Below are positions 25,701-32,948 of a stretch of DNA of 64,000 nucleotides, piece after piece. A program made the position numbers and the translations under genes. The DNA is from Lachnospiraceae bacterium C1.1 (GTDB taxonomy: Bacteria > Bacillota > Clostridia > Lachnospirales > Lachnospiraceae). The stretch is from assembly GCA_030434875.1 (NCBI GenBank), contig JAUISW010000001.1, forward strand, positions 3,049,501-3,113,500, written 5' to 3'. Under the pieces are notes generated by a model. The model made no database searches, had not been told where the DNA came from, and saw nothing but the letters and a program-made list of their open reading frames with translations. Each line of letters starts with the position of its first letter. The stretch's first letter is position 1.

Positions 25701-27415
25701 GCATAATTGAAAACTCTTTTGTCAACAGTAAACGGCGATATGTTATAATCGTCATTGTCCGTAAATGAATCCGGCATCGATGTGTTATAATCGTTACCGC
25801 CTATAAACACCCTCGGAGCCGATGGCTTATTATCGTTATCATCCTTAAATGCCCCCGGCGCAGGTATCCAGCCCAATTCCAAAAGAGACTTTACAAGTTT
25901 CGAAAGATCAGCTCCCGTGTTTAACTGCTTCATAAGAGCATCTGCGATTATTGTCTGAGATGCCTTCTTTGAGACAGTCGTCATTGTCTCAAAAAGATGC
26001 ATTCCCATCATTGTGTCCGTCATATCACCTGTGTCGCCTCTTTTAAGCCCACCTTTATAATTATTAAAGTATTCTTTGAACCAGTATTTCTGATCTGCTT
26101 TCATAGGAGCGGATTCTATAATATTATTCGCATATTCTTTATCATACCATGCCCCGGGGATCTGTCTGATATCGGGTATCTCCACAAGTACAGAGCCGTC
26201 TCCCATTCCGGTGCCTGTAATGAAAGGCGAAAAGCTGTCCTCGTAATCTTCGCCATACTTTCCCTTTTTTATTTCCGTCATACTGCAGCCGGAAACACTC
26301 TCATATTCTTCACGACTCGAAAAAAATCTGCCATCAAGCGATTTCCAAAGTTCCGCCTGTTTTTCTGCATTATAATTAACGGAGATATAAGGCATACCTC
26401 CATCTTCATCATTTACCTGCTGATTGTAGATCATATAAGTCGTTGCTATCTGAACCGAGTCCATATCGAGCGGATCATCACCAATAAAAAACCTTGCTCC
26501 AAGATATGTCTCATAGTTCTCTGTCATGGCAACGTCTGTCACTATTACGTTCATTGGAGCTGTTGCTGATCCGGCCAGCGAATTGTTCTTAAGTTTTTCA
26601 TTAAGGAATTTCCGCTTATTCCATATCTCATCATTAAGAGTAGTCTGATAAGCCATAATGGAACTGACTTCACCGTAGACATTGTATACCTTTCCCATCA
26701 GTCCACCCTGATCTATGAAAAGATACTCTTCACGATTGGCAACCTTGCATCCCATTGCCCTTTGTACAAGATATGATCTGTAGTCTCCAAGTCTTTCATC
26801 GCTGTCCACAGGATAATAAAATGGACGTTCCTGTGTGACAGGATCAAATTCCTTTTCCTTATCGATCTCATAGGCTCTCGCATACATGACATGATAATCT
26901 CCGCTGTCAGGATTATATGACATCAACACGACCGCATCATATCTGTAATCATCTGTTCTTTCCTTTGGATCTTCCATCTTCTGCAGGTCGGGATTCTTAC
27001 CTGATTTTTTATCACCATCATTATACTGATTAAGCTCTTCGGGACTAATGTAGCACGGAGTCACATAATAGTAGACAAATTCACCTAATGAATTATAGTC
27101 AAGAACATCAAAAACAGCCATCCCGGAAGGATGGTTCTCAAGACCCGGAAGGATATAAAAAGCGTTGTTTCCCGATACATCAAAGCGCTCTGAAGAAAAG
27201 TCTTCGGCTATTTTTTCCCGCCCGGACCCTGATCTTTTTTTATTGCTTTTATTATCGGAAACCTCTTCCTGATTTTCATAATTTTCCGCTTCTTCGGGCT
27301 TTATTTTGGTTACAAGGCTCTGATTATTACAGCCGGAAAGCGAAAATAATATTGTAATAACAAGCAGGAGGGTCAAAACCCTCCTGTTAATCCTCATTAT
27401 TTTATTTATTTCCAT
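22724..27415 (-). CDS. Very large surface lipoprotein of the secretion island
   Basis: 1563 residues. The N-terminus has a basic stretch, a hydrophobic helix and a lipobox LFSLSGC, so it is anchored outside the membrane. After a charged linker comes a long region of about 1500 residues with many aromatic and beta-like segments (YYYVTPCYISPEELNQY, VVLMSYNPDSG). An Asp/Glu-only stretch lies around residues 690-740 and the C-terminal third is helical and charged. No domain is recognised with confidence. It follows the pilin gene by about 20 bp and is coupled to the next gene by TAATG. No strong ribosome site precedes the first ATG; ATG 7 codons later is an alternative start. A surface or adhesin-like component of the apparatus is the simplest guess. 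Confidence 0.7.
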   Translation of the reverse strand: MEINKIMRINRRVLTLLLVITILFSLSGCNNQSLVTKIKPEEAENYENQEEVSDNKSNKKRSGSGREKIAEDFSSERFDVSGNNAFYILPGLENHPSGMAVFDVLDYNSLGEFVYYYVTPCYISPEELNQYNDGDKKSGKNPDLQKMEDPKERTDDYRYDAVVLMSYNPDSGDYHVMYARAYEIDKEKEFDPVTQERPFYYPVDSDERLGDYRSYLVQRAMGCKVANREEYLFIDQGGLMGKVYNVYGEVSSIMAYQTTLNDEIWNKRKFLNEKLKNNSLAGSATAPMNVIVTDVAMTENYETYLGARFFIGDDPLDMDSVQIATTYMIYNQQVNDEDGGMPYISVNYNAEKQAELWKSLDGRFFSSREEYESVSGCSMTEIKKGKYGEDYEDSFSPFITGTGMGDGSVLVEIPDIRQIPGAWYDKEYANNIIESAPMKADQKYWFKEYFNNYKGGLKRGDTGDMTDTMMGMHLFETMTTVSKKASQTIIADALMKQLNTGADLSKLVKSLLELGWIPAPGAFKDDNDNKPSAPRVFIGGNDYNTSMPDSFTDNDDYNISPFTVDKRVFNYASIAYISDHALSVVSSNGIYKTYVSPLDYYADTGAREGVIEEVSMLKMKAFRMTPSLNRICYIFDTETADEQLEEIEKTEKMSESEIQAIDELKELLRYSEADMEYKKIDWLISYIFKKAKSSLDDEEYDEDEDDDEDDDEDYDEDDLEDALKDALDDDIEDKLNEKMDDELENMLLLVDDLSKEIPKEIREGILYLCAGFCIQSDMAKEYPLAYKVKFPTGSVVTVNDSGQAETVGGSSDSFNDGVLVNAESSGEWYKGNSYLVGYQGVKKMNLFKTYTYGKPVDVTSLEYYNGSESRTIVVQSTDKGVRFFEKKDETNKVFKSYEELKNMLGEDEADLIKENFEKTGSIYDEYEALKLGDRGAEAYEKAKKEASIDNRVKKEDFDGFMSYEMLLTSSGYTRDTENRLDDAIAEGLEKIALSDNEVSSDEAEDRSRKIDGNRSISQDSFGKSTLSYNSTINDEMNKRYVGHLTSAKSISLISKEKALICSMQDGTKILDLEHGTVADDMKGSYYQAFQKKGSEEFKIVGFESSDQNYMDTDIPRAKVYTVDYGKNQLERSIIDSFKKMLEQYALDYLHRDYRTEINDEDEIVVKEQSEEEKKESTEAGKIFSPSVQNYDYELLLLERDYGIDSSPQEIREYVEEIRKKIAGVKPAITKIYELAGATKLAGDMEKRNEGYWKNLESRMTMAVETDALYDILVEIRLNDDVLSAFDSEKAEEYRSYKELTDLNPARGKVSADDLFREGSASRNSVETENDIRRYEYRNKIINDIIDEYVASLQARKPKKAQEEEAELSYMEKKELFDDYLRTLLDRVNPANFALDDEKAAREFVELLNHGRLKLSDEKVEEMADRLLPQIPEIDAVWKLEEMIISEKIEHDGGYSEYKDWLSDYNERVMLDATKGGQVVIPVETGEDKTEEKTALSGTERVSYLRTSEAYKDIIGELKGNSEVRLFLSGRKETWDDYLKYVIKKSGAGVVRNEKGEIIDSDED

Positions 27416-27434
27416 AGTGTTTTTTACTCATGGA

Positions 27435-27878
27435 TCATTTACCCGGTGTTACTGTTGTAGTCTTTGAGTTATCATCAACCCATTTGGTAAGTGTAGGAAG
27501 CATAAGTCTCATTACAACTATCAGGATAAAGATAAGGAAAAATCCTACAATAGCATTCTTCAATGCCATCTTTGCTTTTTCTCTCTCCTGCGGCTCATCA
27601 GCTTTGGCAAGTTTTACACCAAGGATTATGCAGTAAACTGCTCCGATTGCTCCAACAATACTTATAATAGGGCCTACAAGCGCATTTATGAGCTCTATTA
27701 CAGGCTTGGCAGCATTATCAAAATTCGGAGCTGTACCCGAAGCGACTTCAGTTGGGGACGAATCTTTCTTATCAGCCAGTACCGGCACTGCCCCCGACAT
27801 TACATACATAAATGATATCGAAAGAGCCGTAAGGCAGTACTTTGCTTTCGCTGCAATCTGCATCATCATTTTTTTCAT
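27435..27878 (-). CDS. VirB2/TrbC-like pilin subunit
   Basis: 147 residues. A signal-like N-terminus (ALSISFMYVMSGAVPVLA) is followed by two hydrophobic helices (PVIELINALVGPIISIVGAIGAVYCIILG and AIVGFFLIFILIVVMRLML) joined by a short polar loop KLAKADEPQEREKAKMALKN. Small size, cleaved leader, two helices with glycine/alanine packing and a charged loop are the plan of VirB2/TrbC and Gram-positive T4SS pilins. It would form the pilus or channel lining with VirB4 and VirB6. AAAGGAG site; 16 bp from the upstream gene. The strongest hint is position beside the VirB4 and VirB6 genes. Confidence 0.68.
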   Translation of the reverse strand: MKKMMMQIAAKAKYCLTALSISFMYVMSGAVPVLADKKDSSPTEVASGTAPNFDNAAKPVIELINALVGPIISIVGAIGAVYCIILGVKLAKADEPQEREKAKMALKNAIVGFFLIFILIVVMRLMLPTLTKWVDDNSKTTTVTPGK

Positions 27879-27894
27879 ATTTATCTCCTTTCAT

Positions 27895-28821
27895 TTACAA
27901 GATCCTCATTCGTCTGTGTTCAAAAACAACTACAAACAATGCTCCGATAAGAGCTATCCCAATGAGCAGCTGGAACATTATTGGCGAAACTCCTGTTTTC
28001 TGTTTTATCCGGAAACTATATTCGTTACTGTTACCGGTTTCATCTACCGCAACCAGCCTGTATTCGCCATCCATGAATAATTCTCTGCCGCCTGTATCTA
28101 TCTCCTTATTATCAAGAAAAACGTGAACTTCACCTCCCGTCTCTGCCAAAAAGTAACTTACCGGCTCGGTCATTTCTTCCCGGTCTATGCTCGGATTAAA
28201 TATGATAGCAGGCGCACTGCTGTCTTTTATAAAGACTGAACTGTAGTCCGGAATATCTTTTACCGTGGGTTTGAATCGCGCTACGATCTCTCCGTCGGAT
28301 TCTAGCTCAGCCAATGTCCTGTCTCTAATATTGACTGCTTTTCCATCAGTATAAATTTCCGATATTTCATAACCGTAAGGTGCAGACAGTCTTTCTATTG
28401 ATACAGCCTTATGTGCTTCGGTTACCCGAAATCCGCATGAACTGCTGCAATATGTTACCCCCGTTTCATCACGGACGGAGGAAACTGCCTGAAAAAAATA
28501 TCTTCCATCGCCCTGTGTCCGTGCCTTTCTGACACGGTTGACCGACACTGTCGCTATAGCCTCGCTTACGGAGCTGAATTCTTTCTTTTCCGGAAGAATC
28601 GATACTCCGTCTTTTGTCATTACTTTTATCCAGGTATTATTTCCCGTTTTAATGCTTACATCACGGTCCGTTATACCACCTATAGGAACATTTAGAGAAA
28701 AGCTTCCCCCGTTGGGCATCTCGTATATAAAATTTTTGCCTGACTCATCATAAGACACCTTGAGTTTTGGATTTTCTATTCTCCGATAATCTTCTCTTTC
28801 GGTGTTCTCTGATATTTCCAT
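27895..28821 (-). CDS. Membrane-anchored surface protein A of the secretion island
   Basis: 308 residues, mostly beta-rich and presumably extracellular, ending in one membrane helix (PIMFQLLIGIALIGALFVVVF) and a short basic tail (EHRRMRIL). No N-terminal signal is evident, so the topology is uncertain. The body reads like bacterial Ig-type modules (YRLVAVDETGNSNEYSFRI near the helix). Its layout matches the C-terminal half of the 567-residue island protein, suggesting paralogues. The start overlaps the previous gene by 74 bp but has its own AAGGGAGT site. It may replace VirB8-type scaffold proteins, which I do not otherwise find here; that is speculation. Confidence 0.55.
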   Translation of the reverse strand: MEISENTEREDYRRIENPKLKVSYDESGKNFIYEMPNGGSFSLNVPIGGITDRDVSIKTGNNTWIKVMTKDGVSILPEKKEFSSVSEAIATVSVNRVRKARTQGDGRYFFQAVSSVRDETGVTYCSSSCGFRVTEAHKAVSIERLSAPYGYEISEIYTDGKAVNIRDRTLAELESDGEIVARFKPTVKDIPDYSSVFIKDSSAPAIIFNPSIDREEMTEPVSYFLAETGGEVHVFLDNKEIDTGGRELFMDGEYRLVAVDETGNSNEYSFRIKQKTGVSPIMFQLLIGIALIGALFVVVFEHRRMRIL

Positions 28822-29047
28822 TATCTGACTCCCTTGACAAACGTTCGATTTCCTCCAGCTCTTTTAAGGTTATTCGCCTTACTTTAGGATTAGCGCCCAT
28901 GACCCTTTTATTTTCAGTGTCCGGCGCAGCTTCCTTTGTCTGTCTCGGCCTGTAACCTTCACTCTTGCGTCTTTCCTTTTCAGCGTCAAGACTCTCCAGT
29001 TCCTTATTCCATAATGCCAGATTTTTCGGACTGTCAAAAAAAGCCAT
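28748..29047 (-). CDS. Small charged protein, first gene after island motif site 3
   Basis: 99 residues, hydrophilic throughout and very basic at the end (IREHRKRRLSENRKSKTQ). No domain recognised. A weak AAAGGCGG site precedes ATG 29047. It is the first gene of the unit that includes the pilin and lipoprotein, and overlaps the next gene in another frame. The part that is not overlapped is enough to support it as a gene, but function is unknown. Confidence 0.5.
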   Translation of the reverse strand: MAFFDSPKNLALWNKELESLDAEKERRKSEGYRPRQTKEAAPDTENKRVMGANPKVRRITLKELEEIERLSRESDNGNIREHRKRRLSENRKSKTQGVL

Positions 29048-29081
29048 CTATTCTCGCCGCCTTTCCTGCTTCTCTATATTT

Positions 29082-29109
29082 ATATACAAGAAACTTTCAA
29101 AAATAAGCC
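29082..29109 (-). promoter_or_regulatory. Island promoter motif, site 3 (pilin/lipoprotein unit)
   Basis: Minus strand: GGCTTATTTTT, 10 nt, TGTATAT. It begins one base after the TAG stop of the STAS gene and lies 35-62 nt upstream of the start at 29047, so it can restart transcription inside the long minus-strand gene series. Confidence 0.7.
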
Positions 29110-29391
29110 CTATTCTATCTGCAAAAATCTGGAATATCCTGTCACTTCAAATATTTCCTTTACGGCATCACTGACGTTTATCAGGACCGCACTGCCTCCC
29201 CCTTTATTCATTTTCTTTTGCACCGTGAGTATTGCACGAAGACCTGCCGAGCTTATGAACTTATTCTCTTCAAAATCTATGACAAGATCGATAGTTCCGT
29301 CCCCGGATATTTCATTAAGTTCTTTACTGACCTCTGCGGCATTAGTCGCACTAACTCTTGCACAAAGCTTATAAACCTTTCTTTCTGCCAT
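29110..29391 (-). CDS. STAS-domain anti-sigma factor antagonist (SpoIIAA/RsbV-like)
   Basis: 93 residues, a single STAS domain: beta strand VYKLCARVSATNAAEV, IDLVIDFEENKFISSAGLRAIL with the phosphorylatable serine (SSAGL), and a C-terminal helix ending in LQIE. In partner switching the unphosphorylated form binds an anti-sigma kinase and frees a sigma factor; a SpoIIE-type phosphatase restores the unphosphorylated form. Such a phosphatase is encoded in the same island (43762-46014). No classical RsbW/SpoIIAB gene is visible, although the symporter at 17547 carries a GHKL-like domain. GAGGAGG site; ends in TAG. Confidence 0.85.
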   Translation of the reverse strand: MAERKVYKLCARVSATNAAEVSKELNEISGDGTIDLVIDFEENKFISSAGLRAILTVQKKMNKGGGSAVLINVSDAVKEIFEVTGYSRFLQIE

Positions 29392-29409
29392 CGCATCCTC
29401 CTCATAAAA

Positions 29410-30141
29410 TTACTTTTCTTCATTACTGTTAAATTTATATTCTGTTATTGCATTGTTCACCCACTGTTTAAGCGTTGAGCCTTTAGGCAAAAGTGCGACA
29501 TAGCGTTCTTTCGGAGTATTGACAAGCTCCTGGGCCTGCAGCTTATCATTTATGACCTGCACGGCTTCCCTTTCACTTACCAGTGCTGCCGCTATTTTCC
29601 CGGATTTTATGTCCTCGCCTGCCTCCGCGGCAACAGTATATACTTCTGTCACACTTGACTCGATCCCATCTACTTCATCTTTGATGCCTTCTGCCTGCTC
29701 TGATACTCCTATTGTTCCCATCTGCATTGTTGTCAGACAATCCATGTAGTTATATCTTGGCGTGACCAAAAAGAGTCCACCCTTGCCATAGGAATCAGAT
29801 ATTTCCAGAGCACCTATTCTCTTGTCCGTATCCGTTATCCTGCCAAAACCAAGGTCATATTTACCGCTCATCATGCCGCTGAAAAGTGCCTGTTCACTGT
29901 CCACCATGAAAAAACGCAGCTCATAGTCAGTATCTTCAGCCACAATTTCCGCTATATCAGCTTCGATACCTGCAGGATTGCCTTCATCTTTGTGGGCATA
30001 TCTGTCTTTACCGTCAACGATCCCGACTTTCAGTACTCCGGGCTCTGAAGTAATGCTTACTTCTTCTTTCTTGCTGCTGCAGGCAGTCATTGCTGCTGTC
30101 ATCACGATGCTACAGATTATTAATAGGATCTTCTTTTTCAT
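29410..30141 (-). CDS. Extracellular solute-binding lipoprotein, family 3
   Basis: 243 residues from ATG 30141, which has a GAGGGG site; a GTG at 30153 is the other possible start. The leader ends in a lipobox AMTAC. The mature part has the SBP family 3 plan: VLKVGIVDGKDRYAH, GIEADIAEIVAEDTDYELRF, SGKYDLGFGRITDTDKR, and a second lobe with IGVSEQAEG and AALVSERE. These proteins usually feed amino acids to an ABC importer, but no permease or ATPase accompanies it. A sensing role for the secretion island is possible. It lies between the VirB4 and STAS genes with almost no gap. Confidence 0.8.
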   Translation of the reverse strand: MKKKILLIICSIVMTAAMTACSSKKEEVSITSEPGVLKVGIVDGKDRYAHKDEGNPAGIEADIAEIVAEDTDYELRFFMVDSEQALFSGMMSGKYDLGFGRITDTDKRIGALEISDSYGKGGLFLVTPRYNYMDCLTTMQMGTIGVSEQAEGIKDEVDGIESSVTEVYTVAAEAGEDIKSGKIAAALVSEREAVQVINDKLQAQELVNTPKERYVALLPKGSTLKQWVNNAITEYKFNSNEEK

Positions 30142-30152
30142 TTTTCCCCTCA

Positions 30153-32924
30153 CTATGCCATTTTGAAAAGCTGCTCTATGCCTTTTCCTGCAACTATATC
30201 AACGTTTGTTCTCTCTCCCGGAGAAGTGATCAAAAATGCCCTTCCTCTGCCGTTATTGATTATGTCATCCTGTTCACTCTCGTTTATCGCTCCGGCATTC
30301 TCATACAACTTTATAAGATCCGTCATGTCATTTGGAGAAAGTGAAAAAATAAAGCTGTACTGGCTTGCATTTATGATAGCCGTTGACTTCCTTGCCAGTT
30401 CTTCCGTTCCAACAAAATCCTTTATATTCTGCGTTATGACTATCTGCATACCGTTGTATTTTCGGATTCGTTTAGCAAGCTGAAACATGAAGTCCAGAGC
30501 TATCGGATATTTATCATCGATAAATACATGTGCCTCATCTATGACTATGACGATCTTGCGGTTTGCATTGTAGAGCATATTGTATTCACGATTTTTAATG
30601 ATCTCATTGTCAAGCCACTTTAATACAAGAAGCATCTGTGCATTTGCAATAGTTCCGTTCTTATTGGCAAGCAGCGTCTGAAAATCAAATACCACAAAAT
30701 TTTCTTCTGTCGTAATAGTCGCCTCACCATTCCAGAGAGCAGAATCCCTGCCTCCTTCCGCAAATTTTGATACTGAAGTCATAAGTGAACGCAGTATTCC
30801 TTTTGTATAAGCGTTATCGGTAAATCCGGTCTGAAATGTTTCCAATATGTCATCGTAAAGATCGTTAAATGTCGGATAATCCGAAGCTGACAAAGTTGAA
30901 AAGTCAGTATTATGGTCAATCCCCCGGCTCGTATACATATTTGTGGTCAGAGTATTCAAAAACTCCAAAGCTTCCGGTGATACTCCCGGAAGTATCTGCC
31001 TGTAGAACTCTTCAAGAAACTGCAGATGAGCCGAAAAAGTATTTGCCTTTTGAGTCTCCTCTGCCTCCTCGCTGTCAGATTCATCATCTGAAAGTGATGT
31101 AATTATGTGGAAAGGATTAAGTCTTCCCTGAGTCGCTGTACCAACATCAATGATCTTTCCGTTGAGTCCGGCAGCCATTTTTGTATATTCATTTTCAGGA
31201 TCCAGTATAAATATCTTTGAATCTTCCGCTGCAAGCTGAGCCAATATACTCTTTGTCGCATAGGATTTACCTGAGCCTGATTTTCCTATTATGACTGTAT
31301 TGGAATTTACTCTCTCGGAATCCCTTCTAAAGAAATTTATAAACACAGGTATTCCGGAGGAATTTCCGATATAGAGTCCGTCTTCATCACAAAGACTCTT
31401 ATAAACAAAGGGGAAAACTGCTGCGCAGGAGGTTGAGTGTATGCCCCTCTTATAGCTTTCAAAAGCATCGAATCCCGAAAGTGATGTAGATGAATATGCT
31501 TCAAACTGCTGCATGAACATGTCAGTCACCCTGAAGCCCTCTTCAGCCAGTGCCTGCCGTACCCTTTTCTTTCTTGAATTCGGATCTTTTTTTATCTTAT
31601 AGCTTTTCTTTTTATTCTCCGAAAGCTCATAGTCATTGACCTGCACATACATATTTACATTGAAAAGAGTCTCATTTTCTCCCTGAAGTGATCTGAGCAC
31701 TGCCGCAAGAGCCTGGATCTGTGTATCGAGGTCGATTATCCTGCTCGCCTTACCCGTATTATTTCTCTGATCGCGAAGCTCTTCTAAAGAACGGTCTATC
31801 TGCCTTACTGCCTTATCTCTCTCGATAGGTGTCATCTTCATCACGATCTTTGTACCAACGGTATTGAACATCTCGGCTCCCCAGGAATTACCCACTAAAA
31901 CAGGATAATTGCTGATGCGAAAGTTGTGAGTTATGAGATCATCATACTGTACAGTCCTCGTACCTATTTTAATCTCATCAGGCAGTATCCAGTCCATATA
32001 CTGACTCTGATCTATCTCATAAGCGATCCTTTCGTCAAAATTCATGCCATAGTTATACTTAAGAAATATGGCGAGCTCCGGCCCTTCAAGTCTTTTACAC
32101 TCAATATTCACAGCTGCAAAGTCAGCTATTGCATGCTCTATCTGTGATGTGAGCATCTGACGGTCCCGATGTATAAACATCAGATAATGAAACGGCATAT
32201 AGACTTTATCACGAAAGTCGATATTCTGCAGATGCTCTATCCTGTCCTGTATGATACCTACTCTGACCGTCAGTTCATCCTTGCTGAAGATACCGTTGAT
32301 ATAGCCTTCTTTAAGCTCCTCAAGCTTTGCCTGTTCACTCTTTATAAAATCATCATATATCACCGGGCGATCGAGCTTCACCAGGTTTATCATCTCATCT
32401 TCCGCCGCCGTACGCAGTATTCCGCCAAAAACACGGTCGATCAGATTATCCTGTCTCATCTGAGTGTAAAATCTAAATTCCACAGAAGATATACTCATTA
32501 CAACTGCACTGTACTTTTCACCGTATTCTATGAATCCTCCATTTACAGCTGTAAACGGAGTTATGTCTTCTACTGTTAGCTTAACAGGTTTTTTCCTGCC
32601 GGTCTTTTTATTATCGTCTGCCCCGGTCTTCAGATCTTCAGCTGTCGCAGCATCCCTGCTCTTCTTCGCAAAATGTCTCGGCTTTCCTATATACCTGAGT
32701 CCGCACAGCACTATCATATATCCCTTTTCATCGCCAACCGGAAAGATAAGCAGCACTGTCAGCGTGAGCATAGCCACTGCCCATACAGCCTTCATTGGAA
32801 GATTCGACATTGCGAAGCTGATCACGATGAGTGTGCCAACAGATCCAATGAGCACATCTATGGCTTCAATGCCCCTGAAGAGCTCCATTCTTACATTTGT
32901 ACGCTTGGGTATAACCCTCATCAT
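30153..32924 (-). CDS. PrgI-VirB4 fusion, T4SS ATPase
   Basis: 923 residues. The first about 85 contain two membrane helices with the PrgI-like plan (VRMELFRGIEAIDVLIGSVGTLIVISFAMSNLP), the Gram-positive counterpart of VirB3. After a basic linker comes VirB4: an N-terminal domain with KYSAVVMSISSVEF, then the ATPase with Walker A IGKSGSGKS (about 543-551) and Walker B KIVIVIDEAHVFID (about 787-800), and the VITQN motif near 830. It powers pilus assembly and transport. The gene ends TAG followed at once by TGA, a double stop. Its ribosome site is GAGGAGAG. PrgI and VirB4 are usually separate genes in Gram-positive elements. Confidence 0.88.
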   Translation of the reverse strand: MMRVIPKRTNVRMELFRGIEAIDVLIGSVGTLIVISFAMSNLPMKAVWAVAMLTLTVLLIFPVGDEKGYMIVLCGLRYIGKPRHFAKKSRDAATAEDLKTGADDNKKTGRKKPVKLTVEDITPFTAVNGGFIEYGEKYSAVVMSISSVEFRFYTQMRQDNLIDRVFGGILRTAAEDEMINLVKLDRPVIYDDFIKSEQAKLEELKEGYINGIFSKDELTVRVGIIQDRIEHLQNIDFRDKVYMPFHYLMFIHRDRQMLTSQIEHAIADFAAVNIECKRLEGPELAIFLKYNYGMNFDERIAYEIDQSQYMDWILPDEIKIGTRTVQYDDLITHNFRISNYPVLVGNSWGAEMFNTVGTKIVMKMTPIERDKAVRQIDRSLEELRDQRNNTGKASRIIDLDTQIQALAAVLRSLQGENETLFNVNMYVQVNDYELSENKKKSYKIKKDPNSRKKRVRQALAEEGFRVTDMFMQQFEAYSSTSLSGFDAFESYKRGIHSTSCAAVFPFVYKSLCDEDGLYIGNSSGIPVFINFFRRDSERVNSNTVIIGKSGSGKSYATKSILAQLAAEDSKIFILDPENEYTKMAAGLNGKIIDVGTATQGRLNPFHIITSLSDDESDSEEAEETQKANTFSAHLQFLEEFYRQILPGVSPEALEFLNTLTTNMYTSRGIDHNTDFSTLSASDYPTFNDLYDDILETFQTGFTDNAYTKGILRSLMTSVSKFAEGGRDSALWNGEATITTEENFVVFDFQTLLANKNGTIANAQMLLVLKWLDNEIIKNREYNMLYNANRKIVIVIDEAHVFIDDKYPIALDFMFQLAKRIRKYNGMQIVITQNIKDFVGTEELARKSTAIINASQYSFIFSLSPNDMTDLIKLYENAGAINESEQDDIINNGRGRAFLITSPGERTNVDIVAGKGIEQLFKMA

Positions 32925-32948
32925 AGTTTACTGCTCTCCTCTTTTTAC

